Positions 36,635-43,905 of a DNA stretch of 64,000 nucleotides are shown here, piece after piece. Both the position numbers and the translations under genes were made by a program. Each line of letters opens with the position of its first letter. Position 1 is the stretch's first letter. The notes below the pieces were generated by a model, which did not search any database, had not been told where the DNA came from, and saw only the letters and a program-made list of their open reading frames with translations. Source of the DNA: Pectobacterium wasabiae CFBP 3304 (GTDB lineage Bacteria > Pseudomonadota > Gammaproteobacteria > Enterobacterales > Enterobacteriaceae); NCBI RefSeq assembly GCF_001742185.1, contig NZ_CP015750.1:2232001-2296000 (forward strand), given 5' to 3'.

Positions 36635-36994
36635 GATGTACCCCCGCAGAAAAAAAGAAAGATTGCGGGTAGAGAAAAGGAAGGATCGTAGCCATAAGGC
36701 AGCCTCCAGACTGTAGCTTCTTAGACAGCTACCACCAGAGACGCCAACCTCATGGGTGGTAGCCCGTACGGGGTTGGCGTTACCGGACAGTCTGGCTACC
36801 GGCGCTCCTTGCGGAGCCCCCGCACGAGCCACCATTGCAGGTACGGCTCGATGCGTGCCTGAACAGCAATGCGCATGACGCGCATATTCAGGCACCAGAC
36901 TTTTGTTCGGAACGCCAATTCCGGCTGCGGATTTTGCCGCAGCATCAGCAGTATATCGTAAATTGCCCGCCAGAAAAAAATAACAATGCATCAT
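36458..36994 (-). CDS. Ash-family ORF across the immunity region, element 2
   Basis: 178-codon open frame; the first part (YTADAAAKSAAGIGVPNKS, MVARAGAPQGAPVARLSGNANPVRATTHEVGVSGG) resembles the Ash family, and codons 121-178 are the small gene at 36634. It overlaps the antisense-RNA region completely, so part of its conservation may be due to RNA. No good ribosome site was seen for the long form. Confidence 0.38.
   Translation of the reverse strand: MMHCYFFLAGNLRYTADAAAKSAAGIGVPNKSLVPEYARHAHCCSGTHRAVPAMVARAGAPQGAPVARLSGNANPVRATTHEVGVSGGSCLRSYSLEAALWLRSFLFSTRNLSFFLRGYIMYDPTPLTLEELVDHCRALAYAIIELDNALAKELLIFILWERLNQLNDALQAEVANDE
36627..36695 (-). CDS. Shortened Icd-like mini-ORF
   Basis: 22 codons (MATILPFLYPQSFFFSAGVHHV) in the exact place of the 65-residue Icd-like gene of element 1 (MATTPTSSHPQFTF...GASHV). 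The start, the PQxFxF segment and the overlapping ATGTATGA junction are kept, but the middle is lost. It has probably lost its inhibitor activity but still couples translation of the next gene. Confidence 0.5.
   Translation of the reverse strand: MATILPFLYPQSFFFSAGVHHV
36706..36924 (-). ncRNA. P4-type antisense immunity region, element 2
   Basis: On the minus strand: seqA 36924-36895, seqB 36795-36754, seqC 36749-36706. The seqB core ACGCCAA pairs with TTGGCGT in seqA and in seqC, with CCAGAC and GGTGGTAGC helping at the edges. The layout is that of element 1, but the core differs in seqB and in both targets, so the immunity specificity differs. Confidence 0.78.
36855..36895 (-). terminator. 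Hairpin between seqA and seqB, element 2
   Basis: GTGCCTGAA / TTCAGGCAC arms (9 bp) enclosing a second TGCGC-GTCAT-GCGCA hairpin. Placed like the immunity terminator of element 1, but without a T-run, so its mechanism could differ. Confidence 0.5.
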
Positions 36995-37197
36995 GGTTTA
37001 ACCTCCCCGCGCTGGCTGATACGCGCCGCGATCCAGTCATTCACCTCACTTTCCACCCACGCTACCGAGCGAGCGCCGATTTTGACCGTCTGAGGGAATT
37101 CCCCCTGCTTCATCAACAGGTAAATCCATGATTTCCTGAGGCCAGTCTTTTTCATCACACCCGATAAGCGAATCAACGTGTTATCCGTCATGTTCAA
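36991..37197 (-). CDS. AlpA-family regulator, element 2
   Basis: 68-residue winged-helix regulator: IRLSGVMKKTGLRKSWIYLLMKQGEFPQTVKIGARSVAWVESEVNDWIAARI. It overlaps the upstream recombinase gene by 4 bases. Like Vis of P4 it may control early and late transcription and aid excision of its element. Confidence 0.9.
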   Translation of the reverse strand: MNMTDNTLIRLSGVMKKTGLRKSWIYLLMKQGEFPQTVKIGARSVAWVESEVNDWIAARISQRGEVKP

Positions 37198-38072
37198 TCC
37201 TCCTTCCGGGTGTAAACCCGCTCGACATAGCGCCCCCGACCATCACCGTGGCCGAGATCCATAGAGGTTAATGCTCTAGCTTCACTGCGGGAAAAGCCCT
37301 GTGACAGGTAATAACGCATGGCATCCTGCGCCCATGCGTAACGCAGGCTGTGCGGGGAATAGTGGCCGGTCAGCCCTAAGCGGGTGGTCTGCGTGCGCCA
37401 GAAATTCATAGCGGTTTTCAGGTCGGGTTTATCGATCAACCTGCCATTACGCGCTTCAGCCACCTTTAGCGCTTCTTTTACTGCCCGTTGAATCGCTTCG
37501 CGATCGATAATCCGGGTTTCACGTGGCCTGCCGCCTTTGGTGCCAAATACTACGGTCAGCGTCTGTTGATGGCGTTCAAGTTGCTTTTCCCATGTCTTCA
37601 GCGAACTGGCGCACTGCACCGCTTCCTGAGAGCGCAGCCCCAACAATCGGGCAAGCTGAAGTGCGCAGGCCAGCCCTTTATCACGCTGTTGCGCTGCAAG
37701 CAGAACGGCCTGATAGCGCTCATCCGGGATAGCGAATTTTGTCCCGGCCCGGCTTGCCCCGCTCAGCCCCAGCGCGTTATTGGTCAGGCGATCAGAAACG
37801 GCGAGCTTTTCCCGTCCTCCCTGCTTAAACACCGTGCGCAGCGCCGACATTTCGTTGTGCAGGGTACGAAGGGCAATCCGCTGTGACAGGCGTTCGGTGA
37901 CATAACTTTCGATATGTCTGGCTTTGAGATACTTAAGGTCACGCACCTGAATATTCAGCGCCAGCAGGTGACGGCACAGCTTGTCCATGATGCGGATACG
38001 ATCATGAACCGTCTTGTAGCTCCCGCCAGCCTGTTTCGCCAGCGTGGTCATTTCACGACTTAATTTACTCAT
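37194..38072 (-). CDS. Second tyrosine recombinase (integrase-domain protein)
   Basis: 292 residues: core-binding N-terminal domain, then a catalytic domain with Arg (LGLRSQEAV), HSLRYAWA (His-x-x-Arg) and a C-terminal LGHGDGRGRYVERVY that supplies His and the Tyr. It matches the phage 'integrase domain-containing' family (PF12834/12835 as I recall). It does not resemble the P4-type integrases at the element ends. It is coupled to alpA by a 4-base overlap. A hairpin-rich kilobase lies upstream. What it recombines is unknown. Confidence 0.85.
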   Translation of the reverse strand: MSKLSREMTTLAKQAGGSYKTVHDRIRIMDKLCRHLLALNIQVRDLKYLKARHIESYVTERLSQRIALRTLHNEMSALRTVFKQGGREKLAVSDRLTNNALGLSGASRAGTKFAIPDERYQAVLLAAQQRDKGLACALQLARLLGLRSQEAVQCASSLKTWEKQLERHQQTLTVVFGTKGGRPRETRIIDREAIQRAVKEALKVAEARNGRLIDKPDLKTAMNFWRTQTTRLGLTGHYSPHSLRYAWAQDAMRYYLSQGFSRSEARALTSMDLGHGDGRGRYVERVYTRKED

Positions 38073-38084
38073 GCAACTTACCTC

Positions 38085-39060
38085 TCATAATTCAACTGGA
38101 TGCTTTTCTCTGGCGCATGGGAAAGGGCAGAAACAATCGCGATTGACCTGCCTTGAACGATACCTGTGCGCCAGAGCGGACAGCAGTTGAGGTCTTGGGA
38201 GGTGTCGGCTATGCACTCGGTGCGGCCGCCTGCGGTTGCAGGATTTCCTCTCAGGCCGTTAGGCCTGCCTCGGTATCGGTTCAATCTCCTGTAAAAAAGC
38301 GATCAGTCCGGCACAAACGGGTGTGTCAGATTCATGACGCGGCGGTTGAGGTGCATGTCTCAGGGGCTGATAGGGTCTTCGGCTGCGGCGTCACTTTCAT
38401 CCGTTAACACGGAAAAAGTGACGCCGGTGCAGACGTTGCCGGCAGGCGCGTAGCAGATGCCTGACGGCATAGCAACGCGCAGCCAGCACGTTCACACGCG
38501 CAGACACAAATCATTGAGACGAGTAAAATCGAAGTCGCGTGATAACGCGAACTTACGAGGATAAGCGCTGTTTAAGCCGCCTGTGAAGTGAAATCACCAC
38601 AACGATAAACGTTGCAGCTACGGCCAGTCTCCTACGGTATGGAAGACGCTCTCTGGCTGGGTATAGTAAGCCCACGGCAATGTTGGGCTTGAGTAAAGTA
38701 GTCAAAACGAACCTTCATCACCACGCTCGCAACGGCGTTCAAACTACCCGGTGATATCTGCTTTCAAAGGCTGGCAGATTTACCACACGCAACTGAGCGT
38801 GTTCTTCCTTGCAGGCTACGAAAGTGTTTGTGGTCGCCCGAAGGCGTCAGTCTCAGACCACGCTCCATTCCTTATGACATTTGGCAATGTGACCACCCGA
38901 AGGCGCTTCTCACAGGTCACTCGCATCATCCCGATACTGGAAACATTGGTGGCTGTCATCAACAGCAGGTTTTCATGGTCAAAAATACGACAGAGCTTTA
39001 CAAGTTTCAAGCACTTTGACTCTGCCAGAAAAAAGAGTAACCTAGCACTAGGTGCTATAG
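38085..39060. ncRNA. Hairpin-rich 1-kb block, possible large structured RNA
   Basis: No convincing gene. Strong stems: AGGCC-GTTA-GGCCT at about 38250-38263; a 12-bp stem CGGCGTCACTTT / AAAGTGACGCCG (38386-38426); CGTTGC / GCAACG with an inner GCAGGC / GCCTG (38434-38477); AAGCCCA / TGGGCTT (38668-38690); and twin hairpins at 38830-38861 and 38889-38920 whose outer stems differ by compensating changes. It lies upstream of the recombinase gene on the minus strand. Strand and function are not settled. Confidence 0.5.
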
Positions 39061-39084
39061 TTAAGGTGACAGGATGTTGACCTG

Positions 39085-39443
39085 ATGCGTGTATTCAAAA
39101 CCAAATGGTTCACGAAGGCGGTTAAATCCCACGCCATCAAGGATAGTGAGTTATGTGAGGCTATTAGGCGGTGATGCAAGGGAAAGCTGACGATCTCGGC
39201 GGCGGCGTTTATAAGAAACGGCTGAACCAGAATCGCGATCGCGCCATCATACTGGCGAAAGGTGGACAGCATTGGTTTTACACGTTCCTGTATGCCAAGC
39301 AGGATATGGCGAACATCGATAATCGCGAACTGGCCGGATTTCTCGAGTTGGCGAAGTACTATGCTGCCCTTGCCGATGAAAAGATTACGGCGCTGATTAA
39401 GAGTAAAGAACTGGTGGAGATTTGCCATGACCGCAAAAAGTAA
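39085..39443 (+). pseudogene. RelE-type toxin gene broken by a frameshift
   Basis: The frame from 39085 reads MRVFKTKWFTKAVKSHAIKDSELCEAIRR, then TGA at 39172. The next frame continues as VMQGKADDLGGGVYKKRLNQNRDRAIILAKGG to 39443. Adding one base near 39170 joins them into a full toxin of about 119 residues. The antitoxin gene that follows is intact and overlaps the end by 17 bases. Confidence 0.75.
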
Positions 39444-39750
39444 ATTCAAGAGTCCTGCATTTGAGGCTATCCACAGCGCGGCTTCTGGATTATTCAGCGT
39501 CGACGCTGTCCCTCAGGAAACCATGCGCAACTTTGACAAAGCGTGCCTCAACAGCGTGGACGATCTTCAACCTCTTGAGATTAAGGCGCTACGTGAGAAG
39601 CTGAACGTCAGCCAGCCAGTTTTCGCAAGCTACCTGAACACCAGTGTTTCGACGGTGCAGAAATGGGAAAGCGGTGTAAAACGCCCCAGCGGGTTATCGT
39701 TGAAATTGCTTACCGTGGTGCAGAAACATGGGTTGAAGGTATTGGTTTGA
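39427..39750 (+). CDS. HigA-type HTH antitoxin, partner of broken toxin
   Basis: 107-residue XRE-type antitoxin: LEIKALREKLNVSQPVFASYLNTSVSTVQKWESGVKRPSGLSLKLL is a typical HTH with the KWE and RPSG motifs of the HigA/MqsA-like group. It overlaps the remains of a RelE-type toxin. It may survive as an orphan repressor or as an antidote to related toxins elsewhere. Confidence 0.9.
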   Translation: MTAKSKFKSPAFEAIHSAASGLFSVDAVPQETMRNFDKACLNSVDDLQPLEIKALREKLNVSQPVFASYLNTSVSTVQKWESGVKRPSGLSLKLLTVVQKHGLKVLV

Positions 39751-39869
39751 TGTTTTTTAATTATCCTGCCATGCTGGCTTTTAAGCCATATACAGCTTTG
39801 GTAGTATCATATTGGTGTCAAAAATGAATTATACTGATCTTGCTAACTATAAACAAAGTAGGGAGTTTT

Positions 39870-41291
39870 ATGAGTAGAATAGATTATAGTTCTTGGCCAC
39901 GATTGTCATTATCTGTATCAAATTTACGACTTGACAAAGAAAATCCAAGAATTCCAAGTTACATTACAATTAGAACAACAAAAGATATACTAAATTATTT
40001 ATTCCAAAATGAACGAATTGAAAGGCTTGCACATAAAATTGTAGAAAAGGGGTTTATATCACACGATCCTATATATGTAGTTAAAGAGGGTGAAAACTAC
40101 GTAGTGGTAGAAGGAAACCGCCGAGTGTCTGCGCTGAAATGTTTGATTGATCCAGAATTAGTTCCTTCACCAGCTAAACGACGAAAAATCGAATTATATA
40201 AAAATCGCCTAGGCTCCGATTTGATAGAAAAAATAGATGTATTTGTTGCTCCATCAAGAAGAGCCGTTGAAAATGTTCTTTTTGAATTACATGCAGAAGG
40301 AAAGCTTCAGTGGAGTAGACAGCAAAAAAATAAATTTATTGCTAGTATTGGTATTGACAGTGGTGAGTCAATTCAGGATATTGCAGAAAGATTTAATGTT
40401 AAAGTTATAGAAATACAAGACTCAGTCCAAGAGTACCTTTTAGAGAGATATTTTACAGAGCTAGAGTTACCTACTGATATTGAAGATAAAGCGTTAATGT
40501 CAAAATTTAATATTAGTACTATATCTAGGTTGGTGAATTCAAAAATATTTAAAGAAAAAACAGGTTTTAGAATCGAAGAAAATAGATTAAAAACAGATGC
40601 TTCTAAATCGTATTTCAACGCATTGCTGAGACAGTTTGTAATTGATATTGTTACAAAGAAAATTGATTCTCGTAAGTTAAATACAAGTAAGCAAATAGAT
40701 GCTTATATTGAAAGCGAGATGGAGAAGATACCTGTAGGAATACATGATGGAAGTGTGGATTTTACTCCAGATAATAGTAATACGAAGGTCTCATCGGATG
40801 ATGTTGAGATTAGTAAGCCTCGAAGAAAACCTAAGGAAACCTTAATTCCCAAGGGAGTGAGTTATATTACTGGAAGCGATAAGTTAGATATATTGATTCA
40901 AGAAGCACAAGGCATGCTTATTGATACGTATAAAAATGCGGCTGCTTTATTGTTACGTTCAATTGTTGAAATATCAGTAGTAAGAATTTTTGAAATTCAT
41001 GGGAAAAAAGATCAGTGTCTGAACGGTAATGGAAGAGTTAAAAATCTTTCTGATAACATTAATGCTCTCGTGAAGAGAGATGTATGGTTTACTAATAAGG
41101 CTTATCTGGCCGACTTAACAAGATTTATATCTAAAGATAGTGCTAACTGGAATTCTTTAGACTCATTGAATCGTTATGCGCATGGTGAATATACCCTACC
41201 AGATAGGGATATGCTAAAATCAGTTTGGTTAATTGCAAAACCATTAGTTACAATTTGTGTTGAACATCAATCTAAGCCAAAGAATATATAA
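39870..41291 (+). CDS. ParB-like protein with a possible HEPN C-terminal domain
   Basis: 473 residues. N-terminal ParB/Srx-type domain: NPRIPSY (near 30), then VVVEGNRRVSAL with GNRR at 82-85, the CTP-binding signature of ParB proteins. The middle is helical and HTH-like (SIQDIAERFNVKVIEI). The C-terminal 110 residues (LLLRSIVEISVVRIFEIHG... LNRYAHGEY) resemble HEPN-type all-helical domains; an RX4H is seen at 372-377, though the residue after Arg is not the usual polar one. I chose ATG 39870 (AGGGAG 7 bases before); the frame opens at 39840. AT-rich; 65 bases before the methylase gene. Confidence 0.8.
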   Translation: MSRIDYSSWPRLSLSVSNLRLDKENPRIPSYITIRTTKDILNYLFQNERIERLAHKIVEKGFISHDPIYVVKEGENYVVVEGNRRVSALKCLIDPELVPSPAKRRKIELYKNRLGSDLIEKIDVFVAPSRRAVENVLFELHAEGKLQWSRQQKNKFIASIGIDSGESIQDIAERFNVKVIEIQDSVQEYLLERYFTELELPTDIEDKALMSKFNISTISRLVNSKIFKEKTGFRIEENRLKTDASKSYFNALLRQFVIDIVTKKIDSRKLNTSKQIDAYIESEMEKIPVGIHDGSVDFTPDNSNTKVSSDDVEISKPRRKPKETLIPKGVSYITGSDKLDILIQEAQGMLIDTYKNAAALLLRSIVEISVVRIFEIHGKKDQCLNGNGRVKNLSDNINALVKRDVWFTNKAYLADLTRFISKDSANWNSLDSLNRYAHGEYTLPDRDMLKSVWLIAKPLVTICVEHQSKPKNI

Positions 41292-41356
41292 ATAGTGGTT
41301 TTTATTACGAATAATATTGTATAATACAAAAAGTACATGTTATTTTTAGGTGAGCT

Positions 41357-42226
41357 ATGCCAGTAACTTATTCCCCTCTTCGCTACCCTGGAGGTAAAAC
41401 AGCCATCTATCCGATGGTTTCAAATATAATCCAGAATAATTCACTAAATAAATGTAAATATGCCGAGCCATATGCTGGTGGTGGTGGGCTTGCGCTAGCT
41501 CTTCTTTTTGGTGGGTTTGCTGAAGAGATTCATTTGAATGATCTAGATCGTTCAATTTGGGCTATCTGGCATTCTATTCTTAATGATACAGAAGCGTTTA
41601 TAGATAGAATAGAAAATACCGAGATAACTATCGATGAATGGTATAAACAAAGAAATATTCAAAATAATAAGAATAGCGCTAATGTACTAGATTTAGGATT
41701 CTCATCATTTTTCCTCAATAGGACGAATAGATCTGGAATTATTTTAAAAGCTGGTGTAATTGGCGGGCTAAAACAAGAAGGTGATTACAAACTGAACTGT
41801 AGATTTAATAAAGATGATTTAATAAAAAAAATAGTAAAAATAAAAAAACATAAAGATTCTATAAAAATTTATAATGAGGATGCAGTAGATTTTATAAAAA
41901 AAATAGATGATCGCAGCGGAAATGATTTTTTCATGTATATAGATCCTCCATATTTTGAGAAGGGGGCTAGTTTATATACGAATTTTTACAATGAAAATGA
42001 TCATGCCGCTTTATCTAAAGTTATCTCATCTATTAGAGTTCCTTGGATATTAACTTATGATAACGCATTAAAAATAAAAGAAATTTATAAAATAAATAAT
42101 ATGTATGAATTCTATTTAAATTATAGTGCCGCAAAGAAGCGTATCGGTACTGAGTTGTTAATTGTTTGCAATGACATCAATATCCCTGAGAATCTCATAG
42201 GTGATAAACTTATCAAGTTATCTTAG
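41357..42226 (+). CDS. D12-class DNA adenine methyltransferase
   Basis: 289 residues, N6-adenine methyltransferase of the Dam/D12 class. SPLRYPGGKT at the start, motif I AEPYAGGGG (36-44) for S-adenosylmethionine and catalytic motif IV DPPY (196-199), then the typical DHAALSKVI and TYDNALKI blocks. Target sequence cannot be read from it (GATC is common for the class). Like the ParB-like gene before it, it is AT-rich, so the two seem to have come in together. No restriction endonuclease is nearby. Confidence 0.93.
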   Translation: MPVTYSPLRYPGGKTAIYPMVSNIIQNNSLNKCKYAEPYAGGGGLALALLFGGFAEEIHLNDLDRSIWAIWHSILNDTEAFIDRIENTEITIDEWYKQRNIQNNKNSANVLDLGFSSFFLNRTNRSGIILKAGVIGGLKQEGDYKLNCRFNKDDLIKKIVKIKKHKDSIKIYNEDAVDFIKKIDDRSGNDFFMYIDPPYFEKGASLYTNFYNENDHAALSKVISSIRVPWILTYDNALKIKEIYKINNMYEFYLNYSAAKKRIGTELLIVCNDINIPENLIGDKLIKLS

Positions 42227-42449
42227 TGATTTTTTAATTATAGCTAAATGGTTTTTATTTTATAGACAATGTTAAATAATTAAATGGCAGTGTTATTCAA
42301 GTATTTTATGTGGAAAAATAGCTCATTTATTATTTCTATCATTAGTATGGTTTTAAAACCCTTATTGTATAAAAGGGGTCAATATGGTGGTCATTAAATC
42401 CATTTGTTTATCTTAAGTAGCTATTAATCAATGTATTAAATTGAGTTGC
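42227..42449. other. Right end of element 2, no gene
   Basis: AT-rich non-coding DNA that ends at att3. The only pattern seen is the GGGGTCAA motif pair near 42375. Confidence 0.5.
42375..42394. other. Putative integrase arm sites, element 2 right
   Basis: GGGGTCAA at 42375-42382 and, 12 bp later, GTGGTCAT at 42387. This mirrors the motif and period seen left of the integrase at 29470. Confidence 0.5.
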
Positions 42450-42468
42450 GAGTCCGGCCTTCGCACCA
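42450..42468 (+). other. Attachment site att3
   Basis: GAGTCCGGCCTTCGCACCA, identical to att2. It ends element 2; a terminator and an integrase remnant follow, as they would after a left att site of a third element. Confidence 0.88.
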
Positions 42469-42481
42469 ACAGTATGTAAAT

Positions 42482-42505
42482 AGACCTCAACTGAGATCTT
42501 TTTTT
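42482..42505 (+). terminator. Terminator after att3
   Basis: AGACCTCA / TGAGATCT imperfect hairpin with seven T, in the same position as those after att1 and att2. Confidence 0.7.
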
Positions 42506-42667
42506 ATGCCTAAAATCCGCGTCACACAAGGCTTCGCCCGAATTTTATGTCAACGGATGTCAATCTGACTCCACCCACATCAATCTGCTTGTGAGTATAG
42601 AACCGAGTATATATGCTGGTTCGATGTTGCTTGTACACTCACAGCAGATTATGGAAGGATAACCATC

Positions 42668-42900
42668 ATGACCCTGACAGATACCAAAGTACGTTCTGCT
42701 AAACCCGAGGAAAAAGAGTATTCGCTGGTTGATGGGTATGTTTTTGCTGATCCATCCCAACGGCTCAAAATACTGGCGCTTTCGTTTTCGCTTCGGCGGT
42801 AAACAGCACCTGATTGCGTTTGGCGTCTATCCCTAAGTTTCTTGGCTAGTGCAAGACAAAAGCGAGAAGCTGCCAGGAAGTTGGTCGCTGCTGGTATGAT
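42668..42900 (+). pseudogene. int: Remnant of a third P4-type integrase gene
   Basis: Starts MTLTDTKVRSAKPEEKEYSLVDG, the DUF4102 N-terminus of a P4-type integrase, then shifts frame; the other frames read LFLLIHPNGSKYWRFRF-like and GGKQHLIAFGVYP, a stop, and SLASARQKREAARKLV. Only about 75 codons remain, with at least one frameshift and one stop. It lies 200 bases after att3, as the intact genes lie after att1 and att2. Confidence 0.85.
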
Positions 42901-43390
42901 TCGAGTGACCCTGTTAGCGCCTATTTTTGATGTTTCCCATCAGGTTTTTTTATTGTCACCGATCGATGTAGCCGATCGAAGCGATTTGCTATGCCGTCAT
43001 TTCTCCCCGCTATAAAATCGACGCTTTACTCTGAGAATTGTTTACTTCTACTAATCAATTACATGTTAATGTAACGTGTATGCATCTGGAGGACTACGAT
43101 GCCCTTATTACTCTTTGGAGTGGACTGGCAACTGTGCTGAGGTGCGTAGCATTCAGTCGCGGTCACTCATTCTGGGGTTGGTTCATTTTGGGGATGATCA
43201 TTAGCCCATAACTGGCTGGTTGCTGTATTACCTGATTTGCAGGGGGAAATAATATACGAACGCTGTTGAGGCTCTGCCGCTTTATGCGTTGGTATATCAC
43301 GCTGGTGATTTTTATGTCCTACCTGCTTTGTATCATCAATACCGTTGACGGATGGACCGGTTTTTGATTCGAATGAAAAGGATTGATGCA
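42901..43390. other. Decayed region without an intact gene
   Basis: A hairpin with T-run (TGATG...CATCA, about 42937-42957) comes first. A strong GGAGG site at about 43088 precedes a 13-codon frame (MPLLLFGVDWQLC, 43099), whose neighbouring frames continue with hydrophobic sense, so a membrane-protein gene seems to have decayed here. A 27-codon hydrophobic frame (MRWYITLVIFMSYLL...) ends at 43366. None is supported as a working gene. Confidence 0.5.
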
Positions 43391-43850
43391 ATGAAAAATA
43401 AATTACTGATTACCGGACTGCTGACGGCATCGTTAATACCCAGTCTCGTTCAAGCCTTTGGTAACCGGAATGAGTGGGTGAGCGGATGGGGCAGGGGGGG
43501 CCGAATATAGTATTTTAGGTAAAGAAAAATCGAGATTATACTTAGCTTGTGATGATTCAGGTTATCGCCCAGAAGTACTCATATTTACTGATATGGATGG
43601 TCATTTTGTGAGCACGGATACAAATGAAATCATAGAAGTAAAAATTGATGATGATGACGCGTTTAGTGTTAGCGAAACCTCGAGTCGAGTAGGAGAAAAT
43701 AATTTTTCCTGGATGTGGGACAAATTACGTACAGGAAAACGCGTTATTGTCTTTGGCAGTGGAGTTAAACCAGCGGCTTTCACCTTAAATGGCGCTAAAA
43801 GCGTCTTACCTGAATATAGTAAGACAGGGTGTACGCCAAGTACCTCCTGA
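43391..43850 (+). pseudogene. Exported protein interrupted at a G7 tract
   Basis: Starts MKNKLLITGLLTASLIPSLVQA, a clean signal peptide, then stops at 43506 after a run of seven G (43494-43500). With six G the frame runs on to 43850, giving a 152-residue periplasmic protein (AEYSILGKEKSRLYLACDD...). The mature part (after VQA) is not a family I can name. It may be truly broken, switched by slippage of the G run, or a sequence error. Confidence 0.75.
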
Positions 43851-43905
43851 TTTCGTTCTATTATTATTTTATTACCGAGTTATTATTAATTATTAGGAAA
43901 CCAAC

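Larger units (their letters stand above)
29301..42468. mobile_element. P4-like satellite, element 2 (13.2 kb)
   Basis: Bounded by att2 and att3. Contains an integrase, an IS3-family insertion, an unknown membrane protein, a HigBA-type pair, a replication module on the minus strand (RecA-like primase-helicase, immunity region, alpA), a second tyrosine recombinase, a hairpin-rich block, a broken toxin gene with intact antitoxin gene, and a ParB-like/Dam pair. No cos, sid or delta was found, so packaging ability is doubtful. Confidence 0.85.

Noticed and set aside
38751..39080. Open frame of 109 codons in the hairpin block
   Set aside because: It spans the twin covarying hairpins, has unusual composition and no ribosome site; structure explains the region better.
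29301..42468. A cos site or sid/delta genes in element 2
   Set aside because: No similar sequence or reading frame was seen on either strand by eye.
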